Made by a program: the position numbers and the translations under genes. The notes under the pieces were generated by a model. It worked only from the letters and a program-made list of their open reading frames with translations, searched no databases and was not told the origin of the DNA. A stretch of 64,000 bases of DNA, taken from assembly GCA_019694975.1 (NCBI GenBank), contig JAIBAY010000010.1, positions 1 to 64,000 on the forward strand, given 5' to 3'. Positions 1-8,227 of the stretch are shown piece after piece; position 1 is the stretch's first letter, and each line of letters starts with the position of its first letter. Source of the DNA: Chitinophagales bacterium. GTDB taxonomy: Bacteria > Bacteroidota > Bacteroidia > Chitinophagales > UBA10324.

Positions 1-23
1 ACATTTGTAGTGCAAATTTTACT

Positions 24-64
24 GCCCCAAATTTGATCACTTCGTGACTTATTTGGGGCTTTTT
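24..64 (+). terminator. Intrinsic terminator of a gene left of the window
   Basis: A perfect 9-bp inverted repeat (positions 24-32 and 51-59) with an additional inner 4-bp stem (37-40 with 44-47) is followed by a T-rich tract at 60-64. The T tract lies on the + side, so it should end a + strand transcript entering from outside the window. It may also help insulate the minus-strand gene ending at 214, but there is no good T tract in that direction. Confidence 0.7.
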
Positions 65-213
65 CTTTGCACACTATACTGTGAAATACTTACTCAGATT
101 GAGTTCTACATTTTCGGGAATACCCTGTTTCATCAGCGGGAATGTTGAAATAAAAATCACTTCAGTTTTCAAATTCCTTGCTGTCTTCAAAAACCGGCGA
201 ATGCTGTAAGCGT

Positions 214-1335
214 TCAGGATATCCTGCAATGATAGAAGATGCCGCGCTCTTCGAGGTATGCCAGCATGAAACGGAAACACTTTTCTTCTTTGCCCAGCAG
301 TTCCGGTGGGATGATCCCTTTGCGCTTATACAATCCTTCCAGCAACATCACGGCAGCTGCCGTGCAGGTATAGCCGGTGGTGCGCGCCATGGAAGAAGTA
401 TGGGTTGTCATATCATAACGGTCGAGCAAATCATACGTATAGGATTTTTTCCGGCCCTTCTCCCTTCCTTCCACGGTCACCCGCATGACGGTGAATTCTG
501 CTTCACCCTGTTCATACTGCCATTTGGGAAATAACAGGGCGGCAGTTACATCCAGCGGAACTACGGATGTGCCACGCACCATCACCGGCGCTTTATCAAA
601 CAACCCCATGCCGCGCAACGCTTCCATCAGCTTCGCATGGCCCGGATAGCGCAGGGTCTTTTCTTTCATGTTTGGAATATGCTTCATCGTTTTTACCAGC
701 GACCGAAGTCCATCGGAGTTAAAAGACTCCAGCGTTCCGATGTGTTCAAACTGCACTTCTTCTGCCTCCGACAACGCAGGCCTGGTCACCACTTTTCCGT
801 TTTCAACGATGCGCGCCGGCCTCGTATATTCTTCGAGCACATCGATGGGAGAAAACGGAGCCTTATACTGAAAGGGAAGCGTTCTCTTTTCAGGAAGCCC
901 GCCTACCAGGCAAATGAAGTTGTCAATCTCCATCCGTTGATCATGGTACCCAAGTATCACATTGTCCATACCGGGCGCCACGCCGCAATCTAGAATGGCG
1001 GTAACACCATTTGCCTTCGCCAGCTTATCAAGGGCAAATGGATCTTCAGGAAAAAATGAGATGTCAACAATATTCTTTTTCTGTGCTATTACCGTTGATA
1101 GCATATCGAAACCCATAAATCCCGGAACAGCGCCAATAACGAGGTCGGCGCCGGCCACCACCTGACGGATTTTTTTTTGATCAGCCAGGTCGGCCTGTGT
1201 TTTTCCGATGTGAGCAGGAAGCAATGCAAGGTTGGAAGCGCGGAGGTCAACAGACGTTACTGCATAATGCTTGGCAAGATCTATGGCAATGGTGCGGCCA
1301 ACCATGCCGGCACCAAGTACTGTTATTTTCTTCAT
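214..1335 (-). CDS. Saccharopine dehydrogenase/reductase-family oxidoreductase
   Basis: The 373-residue cytoplasmic protein begins with a Rossmann NAD(P)-binding motif, GAGMVGRTIAIDLAKH, at about residues 8-23. A saccharopine dehydrogenase C-terminal-type domain follows, with the typical segments LDCGVAPGMDN near residue 115 and YPGHAKLMEALRGMGLFD near residue 230. The family oxidises or reduces C-N bonds of amino-acid adducts such as saccharopine or carboxynorspermidine. The exact substrate cannot be read from sequence, and no lysine-pathway partner is nearby. The start is the ATG at 1335, directly before the nucleotide-binding fold. It lies 77 nt downstream of the LpxD-like gene on the same strand, so co-transcription is possible. 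Confidence 0.85.
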   Translation of the reverse strand: MKKITVLGAGMVGRTIAIDLAKHYAVTSVDLRASNLALLPAHIGKTQADLADQKKIRQVVAGADLVIGAVPGFMGFDMLSTVIAQKKNIVDISFFPEDPFALDKLAKANGVTAILDCGVAPGMDNVILGYHDQRMEIDNFICLVGGLPEKRTLPFQYKAPFSPIDVLEEYTRPARIVENGKVVTRPALSEAEEVQFEHIGTLESFNSDGLRSLVKTMKHIPNMKEKTLRYPGHAKLMEALRGMGLFDKAPVMVRGTSVVPLDVTAALLFPKWQYEQGEAEFTVMRVTVEGREKGRKKSYTYDLLDRYDMTTHTSSMARTTGYTCTAAAVMLLEGLYKRKGIIPPELLGKEEKCFRFMLAYLEERGIFYHCRIS

Positions 1336-1412
1336 GGTATGAATAATGTTTAAATGAATCCTGTGTTATAGTGTTATCTGTTTCTGTGCAACTATGAAGT
1401 GAGATGCAAAGA

Positions 1413-2345
1413 TCAGCCCGTCTTTACGAACAATTCTTTCAACCGTTTCAGCAGTGCAATCTGTTTCATCGTTTCCCGCGCTTCCTGCACGGGCGACCCG
1501 AAATAAACCTTACCTCCGTCGATGCTGGAGGGAACACCTGACTGTGCATAAACCACAGCGCCCCTGCCGATCACCAGGTCTTTGTTTACGCCCACCTGCC
1601 CCCACAATATCACATCATCTTCAATCTTTGTTACACCCGCAATGCCAACCTGTGCGGCAAAAAGACAATTTTTTCCCACCACCGTATCGTGCCCGATGTG
1701 TACCTGATTGTCGAGCTTGGTGCCGGCACCAATCACCGTATCCCCGGACACACCTTTATCAATGGTGCAGCAGGCACCGATTTCCACGTTGTCATGTATG
1801 ATCACACGGCCGCAGGAGTGCATCTTCACGTAACCCCTCATAGGGTATTTTTTAAAATAAAATGCATCGCCGCCGATAACCGTGTTGGCATGCACCACAC
1901 AATGATCGCCAATAATGCAATGATCATAAATGCTCACATTGGAATGAATGAGACAGTTTTTACCGATCGTAACATGATGCCCGATAAAAGCGCCGGGCTG
2001 AATAACGGTTCCCTCACCTATTACGGCATGCTCACTGATGGAACGGGTGGCGCCTTCAAATGGCCTGTAGTAAGCAGTTAAAAAATTGTAATCGCGGAAT
2101 GGATCCTCGGATATAAGCAGGTGTTTGCCTGCAGGTGGTTCCACTGCTTTGTTGATCAGGATAACGGATGCCGCCGAGTGTAAAGCCTTCTCATAATATT
2201 TGGGATGATCAACAAAAGTGAGATCGCCCTCGCGCACCATGTGTATTTCATTGATGCCTTTCAGCCTGTATTTTTCATCGCCGAGTAGTTTTGCGCCGAT
2301 CAGCGAATTGATGGCGGAGAGCGGCACAGGGGTCATTAAATCCAT
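1413..2345 (-). CDS. lpxD: LpxD-type UDP-3-O-acylglucosamine N-acyltransferase (left-handed beta-helix)
   Basis: The 310-residue protein has a short N-terminal UDP-binding-type region. A long left-handed parallel beta-helix of hexapeptide repeats (for example VIGEGTVIQPGAFIGHHVTI) and a C-terminal helix follow. The segment HIGHDTVVG followed by AAQVGIAG matches the LpxD catalytic-histidine region. LpxD N-acylates UDP-3-O-acyl-glucosamine in lipid A synthesis. The reading frame stays open upstream to 2516, but I start at the ATG at 2345: the family N-terminus fits there, and a -7 promoter box (2363-2370) lies inside the would-be extension. No lpxA, lpxB or fabZ lies next to it, so this may be a second LpxD-like copy with a different acyl or sugar substrate, as is common in Bacteroidota. 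Confidence 0.8.
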   Translation of the reverse strand: MDLMTPVPLSAINSLIGAKLLGDEKYRLKGINEIHMVREGDLTFVDHPKYYEKALHSAASVILINKAVEPPAGKHLLISEDPFRDYNFLTAYYRPFEGATRSISEHAVIGEGTVIQPGAFIGHHVTIGKNCLIHSNVSIYDHCIIGDHCVVHANTVIGGDAFYFKKYPMRGYVKMHSCGRVIIHDNVEIGACCTIDKGVSGDTVIGAGTKLDNQVHIGHDTVVGKNCLFAAQVGIAGVTKIEDDVILWGQVGVNKDLVIGRGAVVYAQSGVPSSIDGGKVYFGSPVQEARETMKQIALLKRLKELFVKTG

Positions 2346-2362
2346 GAATAATAATTGTGCAG

Positions 2363-2370
2363 CAAAGGTA
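2363..2370 (-). promoter_or_regulatory. -7 box of the lpxD-like gene
   Basis: The minus strand reads TACCTTTG, a perfect match to the Bacteroidota -7 consensus TAnnTTTG. It lies 17 nt upstream of the chosen ATG, which gives a leader of about 10 nt. No convincing -33 TTTG was found at 19-21 nt. Confidence 0.45.
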
Positions 2371-2629
2371 GACAAGAACAGATAGTAATAGCCGGAGCAG
2401 ATAAAATACGTTTGCTTACGATTTGTTACGCAGACAGGAGATAATGCAGTTACACGTTTAACAACAATCACAGGTTGCAATAGCTGCTTTATTTCCGGCA
2501 CCGGCAAATCCGTCATTCAAAATAACGGAACCGCGTAACCATTGTATCAGACGTCATTTTATATTGCTACAGCAGCCTGTTCCTTCCAAGGTTAATCTTC
2601 ATGTGTAACCATTCATCTTGTCTGACTGA

Positions 2630-3052
2630 TCAGCTGTGCCCAACAGAAGCTGATATTGCCGCTTCAAGCACATCCCTGTTTATGTCTTCCAGCCTTCTGA
2701 ATTTAATGCAATAGCTACTCACGCTTGCCTTGCCTATTTTTTTGCCATACGTTCGGGCCAGGTACTGCTTATCTTCCATCCCCATGATATACACAGAGAT
2801 GCCTGTTGTGTTGCTGCTCATACCGATCTTGTAAAAATCCCTGGTTTTTCCATCTGCATATTTTATGGTAATTATTCCATAACCGATATTGGGATTGGAA
2901 ACAGTTTTGTTTTCGCTGTTTTTGCCATCCATAAACCATAGTTTACAGTTGGGCATTATTTGCAGAATGGTCTCGTGCAAGGCCTGCATATCACTGCGCC
3001 TTGGACCAGGCTGGCTGAGCATATACGCTTTGATTTGTTCCTGAATGTTCAT
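2630..3052 (-). CDS. DUF1801 (YdhG-like) domain protein
   Basis: The 140-residue soluble protein looks like the DUF1801/YdhG fold. It has an N-terminal helix pair (QEQIKAYMLSQPGPRRSDMQ) followed by a beta sheet with WFMDGKNSENKTVSNPNIGY near residue 40 and a C-terminal helix typical of the family. The function of the family is unknown; members are small cytoplasmic proteins, some annotated as iron-chaperone-like. The start is the ATG at 3052; a TTG two codons upstream is also open. It appears monocistronic and is divergent from the HAD gene at 3219. Confidence 0.7.
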   Translation of the reverse strand: MNIQEQIKAYMLSQPGPRRSDMQALHETILQIMPNCKLWFMDGKNSENKTVSNPNIGYGIITIKYADGKTRDFYKIGMSSNTTGISVYIMGMEDKQYLARTYGKKIGKASVSSYCIKFRRLEDINRDVLEAAISASVGHS

Positions 3053-3195
3053 ATACAAATTACGTTTTGCATTACTGTGTTGTTTGGTTTTTTCTCCGGA
3101 GCAATACTGAATGAATCCTTGGCTGGTGAACTTATTGCTAACTGTTTGTTAACACCACTGCAGATTACTGCTGCGGCATTCCGTGTCAAAGTTTA

Positions 3196-3203
3196 TAATT
3201 TTG
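3196..3203 (+). promoter_or_regulatory. -7 box upstream of the small HAD gene
   Basis: TAATTTTG matches the Bacteroidota consensus TAnnTTTG and ends 15 nt before the ATG at 3219. No clear -33 element was seen. Its position supports the start at 3219 rather than the GTG at 3183. Confidence 0.4.
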
Positions 3204-3218
3204 CCTAAACATTATAGT

Positions 3219-3650
3219 ATGGAAAACCCGGAAGAAGTACTGAAGCCCGCATTTGATGAAAACGGACATACGATCAGTCCTGTGTTAGCAGAGGAAAAAA
3301 AGAATTTCCTGATTGATATTGATGGCACCATCACGGAAGATATTCCCAACGAAGAGCCGGAAAGAATGGTGACCTGTGAACCCTTTCCGGATGCTTTGCA
3401 AACCATCAACAAGTGGTACGATGAAGGCCACATCATTTATTTCTTTTCTTCCAGAACAGAAAGCCTGCGTGCCATCACCGAAGCTTGGCTGAACAAATAT
3501 GGTTTTAAATATCATGGCATTCTGCTGGGGAAACCACGCGGCGGAAACTATCACTGGATAGACAATCATATTGTGAGAGCCACGCGGTATATCGGCAAGT
3601 TTGGTGAATTGGTGAAAGCGCATAAAGAGATTGAAGTGTTTGAAGAATGA
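3219..3650 (+). CDS. Small HAD-superfamily phosphatase-like protein
   Basis: The 143-residue protein carries the HAD motif I FLIDIDGTITEDIPNEEPE (DxDGT) near residue 31 and motif II FFSSRTE near residue 78. A late acidic region, YHWIDNHIV, resembles motif IV. It has no large cap domain, so it is a C0-type HAD probably acting on a phosphorylated small molecule or protein. Similar Bacteroidota proteins are sometimes labelled phosphoheptose isomerase, which the motifs do not support. The start was set at the ATG at 3219, behind a good -7 promoter box; a GTG at 3183 would overlap that box. The substrate is unknown. Confidence 0.7.
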   Translation: MENPEEVLKPAFDENGHTISPVLAEEKKNFLIDIDGTITEDIPNEEPERMVTCEPFPDALQTINKWYDEGHIIYFFSSRTESLRAITEAWLNKYGFKYHGILLGKPRGGNYHWIDNHIVRATRYIGKFGELVKAHKEIEVFEE

Positions 3651-3749
3651 AGCCAAGAGGCACGGATGAAGAGATGGAATGCCTTCCGCAGCACTCCGGT
3701 GCTGGCGGCGAATAGCCGGTGACAGTGGGTTCAGGATATAGCCTTGCAA

Positions 3750-5135
3750 ATGACCGACAACCAATATGAAACCGTACTGGATGCAATTGATGCCGCGGCG
3801 CAACAGGATTTCCGTTTTAGCTTTTCAGCCGAACCAACCGGGTTGCGTTGCCTGGAAACAGGTCAGCTTTTTTCTCCGGCTCAATTGGTGATTGAAGCAT
3901 TCCACCGCATAGAAGGCGCAACGGATCCGGAAGAAAGCGCCATCGTCTATCTTATTAAAACTACTACCGGAATAAAAGGAACCCTCACTGATGCTTTCGG
4001 CATTTATGCAAATGCAAATATTTCGGCATTGATCAATACCATTCCCATTGACAGGCGCGAAACAGCCGGGTCGTTTGATAATAAAAGATGCCTCAATTGC
4101 GGAACCGTATTACAAGGTCACTACTGTTACCATTGCGGACAGAAAGATGAACCCCTCCACGAACCGTTTTATGTAATGCTGGCACATGCTGTTGCACATT
4201 ACTGGCACTTCGATGGTAAGTTTATGAATACCTTGGGGCCGCTGGTGTTTAAGCCCGGCTTTCTCAGCAAAGAATTTATGGAGGGTAGAAGAGTACGCTA
4301 TGTACATCCCATACAACTGTATCTCTTCATCAGCATCGTTTTTTTCATCGCGTTTTCTTTTCTCGCCACGGGCAAGCTGCGCAATGCATTAAATGAAGGT
4401 GAGCTTTTCACCAGCGACAGCATGTCGGATGCCTTCGATTCAACGCGTGATGCAATAAATCTTCCGCAGGTCCCTTCCTTACCTGCATCTCCTGACAGCG
4501 TAACTGCTCCACAATTCATAACGGCAAAAACTGCTGATACGAACAGCCAGGCATTGGTGGTTGACGGACAGCAGGAACATACCACGGAACCGTCTGTGAT
4601 AAAAATACGCGATGCTGAATTGCCGCTCAGCATTGCCGCATACAATGATTCCATAAACAGGCTGCTGCCGGAAAACAGGCCGGGGAAACTGCAACAGGCG
4701 ATGGATCGCCTTATTATTCACCTTAATACCATGGACGAAAAAGAGGCGATGGAAAGATTTACGGAGAATGTCACCCATAATTTACCTAAGCTGATGTTTG
4801 TGCTCATTCCGGTTTTTGCATTGTTGCTAAAACTGATTTTCATCCGCCGTAAAATATATTTTGTTGATCACGCCGTCTTTACGCTCCATTTTCATGCATT
4901 TGCCTTTCTCGCAATGCTGCTGTTGCTTATGCTATATTTTGCTACGGGTTTTGCCGTTTCCACGAACTGGCTGATGCTGCTCCTGATGATCTATCTTTTC
5001 CTCGCGATGAAAAATTGTTACCGCCTGTCCGGCTTTAATACATTGCGTAAACTGGTCTCGCTATCCGTCTTGTATTTCATTGCATTGCTGATGACCGTTG
5101 TATTGTATCTCATGGTGGCCATCATCACTGTTTAG
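3750..5135 (+). CDS. DUF3667 membrane protein with an N-terminal small alpha/beta domain
   Basis: The 461-residue protein has two parts. Residues 1-100 resemble a family of ~100-residue standalone proteins, often misnamed phosphoribosylpyrophosphate synthetase, with a hallmark like GIKGTLTDAFGIYANANIS. Residues 110-461 are DUF3667: a zinc ribbon of two CxxC pairs (CLNCG, CYHCG near residues 111-133), the conserved stretch FKPGFLSKEFMEGRRVRYVH, and about five membrane helices (near residue 190 and four after 350). A polar ~150-residue loop separates the first helix from the others. DUF3667 function is unknown. The ATG at 3750 is preferred over the TTG at 3744. The gene is convergent with yjjG, 9 nt away. 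The fusion itself is unusual. Confidence 0.75.
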   Translation: MTDNQYETVLDAIDAAAQQDFRFSFSAEPTGLRCLETGQLFSPAQLVIEAFHRIEGATDPEESAIVYLIKTTTGIKGTLTDAFGIYANANISALINTIPIDRRETAGSFDNKRCLNCGTVLQGHYCYHCGQKDEPLHEPFYVMLAHAVAHYWHFDGKFMNTLGPLVFKPGFLSKEFMEGRRVRYVHPIQLYLFISIVFFIAFSFLATGKLRNALNEGELFTSDSMSDAFDSTRDAINLPQVPSLPASPDSVTAPQFITAKTADTNSQALVVDGQQEHTTEPSVIKIRDAELPLSIAAYNDSINRLLPENRPGKLQQAMDRLIIHLNTMDEKEAMERFTENVTHNLPKLMFVLIPVFALLLKLIFIRRKIYFVDHAVFTLHFHAFAFLAMLLLLMLYFATGFAVSTNWLMLLLMIYLFLAMKNCYRLSGFNTLRKLVSLSVLYFIALLMTVVLYLMVAIITV

Positions 5136-5144
5136 CACACTTGC

Positions 5145-5837
5145 TCAGAGAAATGATTTCAGTTCCCGTAATGCGGTCACTTCATACGTCACCTGTTCGT
5201 TGTGCGATACTTTTTCAGGATTGAAAAGCACATGGTCCATACCAACGGATTTGGCACCCTGCATGTCGGCCTCTATGCTGTCACCAATAAAAATGCTGTT
5301 AAAAGCACAAGCATTGGTGATATCAAAAGCATACTTGAAAATGGCACGGTTAGGTTTCTGGCTGCCGGCCATCTCCGAGGTGATAACATATTTAAAAAAG
5401 GGCGCAAGACCGGAGTGGCGCAACTTCATAAACTGCACTTCTTCAAAACCATTGGTGATAATGTGCAGCGAATATTTCAGCTGCAGGTAAGTCAGTACCT
5501 CAATGGCATCATCATGTAACTTTGTTTTGGTGGGAAGAATCTGCAGATAGGAACCCGACATGTTCTGAGCCAGTGTATCATCGGCCACATTGAATTCCTG
5601 TAACGTCTTTATAAACCGTTCCACGCGCAGGACTTCCCTTCCGATTGCACCCTTTCTGAATAGTTCCCAGTAAATGTTGTTGTGATAATAGTAGTGGTTG
5701 TAAAATGTTTGTTCCTCAATCCCTTTTTCTTCCAGGCGGTATAACCCAAACACTTCCGTAAGCGTTTCCTGCGAATTAGACCTGAAATCCCATAAGGTTT
5801 CATCAAGGTCGAAAAAGATATGCTTGTATTGTTTCAT
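5145..5837 (-). CDS. yjjG: YjjG-family noncanonical pyrimidine nucleotidase (HAD)
   Basis: The 230-residue protein has HAD motif I FFDLDETLWDFRSNS at about residue 9, a four-helix cap, motif II near HIITNGFEEVQ, and motif III/IV around KPNRAIFKYAF and FIGDSIEADMQGA. This architecture and the motif-I context LDETLWDF are characteristic of YjjG. YjjG removes phosphate from noncanonical pyrimidine nucleotides such as 5-halo-dUMP and protects DNA from mutagenic bases. The length is normal for the family. The start is the ATG at 5837, just behind a perfect -7 box at 5855-5862. It appears to be a single gene. Confidence 0.85.
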   Translation of the reverse strand: MKQYKHIFFDLDETLWDFRSNSQETLTEVFGLYRLEEKGIEEQTFYNHYYYHNNIYWELFRKGAIGREVLRVERFIKTLQEFNVADDTLAQNMSGSYLQILPTKTKLHDDAIEVLTYLQLKYSLHIITNGFEEVQFMKLRHSGLAPFFKYVITSEMAGSQKPNRAIFKYAFDITNACAFNSIFIGDSIEADMQGAKSVGMDHVLFNPEKVSHNEQVTYEVTALRELKSFL

Positions 5838-5854
5838 GTCACTGATGAAGCGGG

Positions 5855-5862
5855 CAAAGGTA
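5855..5862 (-). promoter_or_regulatory. -7 box of yjjG
   Basis: The minus strand reads TACCTTTG, identical to the box in front of the lpxD-like gene and a perfect TAnnTTTG match. It is 17 nt upstream of the start codon, the same spacing as there. Confidence 0.45.
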
Positions 5863-5932
5863 ATTCATAATCGGGTTACAGGCGGGAAGGCATTGCAGCA
5901 AAATGCCATGGGGAAATTATTGTAAAGTCGCA

Positions 5933-7891
5933 TCAGGGTTGTGTATTTTCTCTTGCTTGGGAATTGTAATATTCGGCTTTCACTTTATCGCCCCTGTGTT
6001 CACTGATCATGGCCATAAACCGGTAAGTCTCGGCAAGAGCTTTACGGTCGTGCTGATAAGGTATCGACCTGTTGAAATACAGCATGGCATTATCAAGATC
6101 GCCGGTGAAACCATACAGGTTACCCAGATTTTTCAGGGCATCTGCAAAATGCGGATCAATGCGTATCGCTTCGGCAAAGAGTGCCATGGCAGCTTTATTA
6201 TCCTTTTTCACCAGCAGAATCCCTTTGTTATTCATAGCCCGTTTGTCCAGCCGGTCATGCTGCAATGCTATGTCGTAGTATTTAATGGCATTAACGGTAT
6301 CGTTCATCGCAAAGTAAGTAAGTCCGATATCCGTATACACCGCTGCATTTTCCGGAGCAATGGTGACGGCTTTTGTCAACTCATCAATTGCCTGCCTGTA
6401 AATTGCATTGCGCTTTAGAGGATCTGTTTCGTCTTTAGCAATAACATGTGTCAGCTCACCTCCCAGGAAGTAATGCGCCCTTGAGCTGTTAGGAACATCC
6501 TGTACTCCTGCCAGTGCCAGCGAATAATTGTTTTTCCAAACCATACTCCTGCTTATGGTTTTAAATGAAAACAAAGCAATGAGCATGGCTGCCATGATAA
6601 GTATATTGGAATGTTTCTTCAAAAAATCACCCGGATATTGTTCAATCGCCGAGTTAGTTGCCACATCTCCGCCTTTGAGCCACCGTCCCGGCAAAGCAGC
6701 CAGCAACAGGCACACCGCCAATGAAGGCGCATACAGTAATCTTTCTCCCATTACGGTTCCAATAGTGACAAACAGGTTTGATGCAACCGAGACCGTGATC
6801 AGGAAATAAATAATGGCGACTGCCAGTGTATCTTTTCGGCTGATGGTGGCCGCCGCATATCCGCTGATGATCAATAATGCCAGCAGCGAAACCCATACAC
6901 GGTAGTCTGCAAAGTCAAGCAAGGTGATGGCGGCATAGGAATAATCGTAAGACAGATAAACGGGGAAAATCAGCAGCAAAAGGTATCTTCCAAGCACATA
7001 GATGGCCGTTGCGGAACGGGTTGAAAAATCGGGGGCGGCGGCCAGTATGTTGTCGAGCATGGAAATCTTACCGGTATGCATAAAACCTTGCAGCACAGCA
7101 TTCCTTATCATGAAATACAGCAGCGATACGATCAGGAATGGAATAACGTATAACCCGATTTTCCGCAGCGGAAGATGGCACCGGGCAAACAACAACAAAG
7201 GTATTACCGCTAACATGGTAACAGCACTTTCTTTTGACAGCAATGCCAGGAAAAATGCGCCGGCAGCTATAATAATTTTTATTGATTTATTCGAGGCGAG
7301 ATAATCCAGCAGGCTGCCGATGGCGATGATGCTGAAAAGGAAAGCAAGAATTTCATCACGGCTTTTGATATTGGCTATCACTTCCGTATGCAACGGATGA
7401 GCCATGAACAGCATGGTGGTGAGAAAAGAAAAAAGGATGTTGTTGTTGAAAAGTCTGCTCAGCAGTCTGAATAGTAACAGTCCCGTGAGTGCATAGAGTA
7501 AAACATTAATGAAATGACTGAGCGCAGGAGAATCCGGTTGCAGCTGCCATTCTGCGGCAAACATGATCAGTGATAAAGGACGATACAAAACATCCTGCCC
7601 GGAATTTGAGCCAGCCAGGTACGATGTTTTCAATAACGTTCCCGTTGCGCTGATTCCCTGGTGAACGATGTAATTGTTTTCGATCACAGCATCATCGTCC
7701 AAAGTATATTCGTAATTGATGGTCTGTGCATACAGTAAAAAGCCGAATGCGGCAGCTATCAACCCTGGCCAATGACGCATCCACAAAATAATGCGGCCCG
7801 TGTCATTTTTCTGCTTGGCATCCGTCCCCGCATCCGCTTTACTGCGCGGTGCCCTTTTCTCATTCCTTGTGAGCTTTCTTTGATGTTCCAT
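5933..7891 (-). CDS. GT-C-type multipass membrane protein with C-terminal TPR repeats (TMTC-like)
   Basis: The 652-residue protein starts with a basic cytoplasmic tail. About ten membrane helices follow between residues 45 and 450. The first periplasmic loop carries YTLDDDAVIENNYIVHQG, the acidic DD signature of GT-C protein O-glycosyltransferases such as TMTC and PMT. The C-terminal 170 residues are four or more TPR repeats (for example GLTYFAMNDTVNAIKYYDIA). Family members are thought to transfer sugars from lipid carriers; the substrate here is unknown. The ATG at 7891 is preferred over the TTG at 7921. The nearest upstream gene, rho, is divergent. Confidence 0.75.
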   Translation of the reverse strand: MEHQRKLTRNEKRAPRSKADAGTDAKQKNDTGRIILWMRHWPGLIAAAFGFLLYAQTINYEYTLDDDAVIENNYIVHQGISATGTLLKTSYLAGSNSGQDVLYRPLSLIMFAAEWQLQPDSPALSHFINVLLYALTGLLLFRLLSRLFNNNILFSFLTTMLFMAHPLHTEVIANIKSRDEILAFLFSIIAIGSLLDYLASNKSIKIIIAAGAFFLALLSKESAVTMLAVIPLLLFARCHLPLRKIGLYVIPFLIVSLLYFMIRNAVLQGFMHTGKISMLDNILAAAPDFSTRSATAIYVLGRYLLLLIFPVYLSYDYSYAAITLLDFADYRVWVSLLALLIISGYAAATISRKDTLAVAIIYFLITVSVASNLFVTIGTVMGERLLYAPSLAVCLLLAALPGRWLKGGDVATNSAIEQYPGDFLKKHSNILIMAAMLIALFSFKTISRSMVWKNNYSLALAGVQDVPNSSRAHYFLGGELTHVIAKDETDPLKRNAIYRQAIDELTKAVTIAPENAAVYTDIGLTYFAMNDTVNAIKYYDIALQHDRLDKRAMNNKGILLVKKDNKAAMALFAEAIRIDPHFADALKNLGNLYGFTGDLDNAMLYFNRSIPYQHDRKALAETYRFMAMISEHRGDKVKAEYYNSQARENTQP

Positions 7892-8038
7892 TTTATCTGT
7901 TTGAGGTAAGCAGGTAATCAATCACCGTGCTGACTGACTGCCCTCAGGTGAAGCATGTTGCTCACCGGTCTTTAAATTTAGTTTTTTGCTAATTCAATTT
8001 AGCAGTAGATGCTGCAATGATTGTAAAAGCGGATCAAA

Positions 8039-8069
8039 TTTGCAGTTTAAATTTCTTTCCCTACATTTG
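8039..8069 (+). promoter_or_regulatory. Complete Bacteroidota promoter of rho
   Basis: TTTG at 8039-8042, a 19-nt spacer and TACATTTG at 8062-8069 match the Bacteroidota sigma-A consensus (TTTG, N19-21, TAnnTTTG) exactly. The predicted transcript starts near 8076, leaving a leader of about 150 nt before the rho ATG at 8228. Confidence 0.7.
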
Positions 8070-8075
8070 CCTGCA

Positions 8076-8227
8076 TCTCTTCGTTTTTCCCCATTCCGGG
8101 ATTTCGATTTATCAAAACAAAAAGTTATTTTTTAACCATTCATTCACGCAGGACAAGGCTTTCTTACTTGCACTTCATGCAAAGCCACTGCATTTAATGT
8201 AATAGCTCACACCATTTAACCCCTTTT
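8076..8227 (+). promoter_or_regulatory. Long 5' leader of rho
   Basis: About 150 nt of untranslated leader is predicted from the promoter at 8039-8069. It is pyrimidine-rich at its start. A six-codon ATG mini-ORF begins at the ATG in TTCATGCAAAG near 8177 and stops before rho. Rho is known to autoregulate through its leader in other bacteria, and this leader is long enough for that. No riboswitch fold was recognised. Confidence 0.4.

Noticed and set aside
8017-8202. 61-codon ORF overlapping the rho promoter
   Set aside because: It begins upstream of the strong rho promoter and spans it; the promoter and leader explain the region better.
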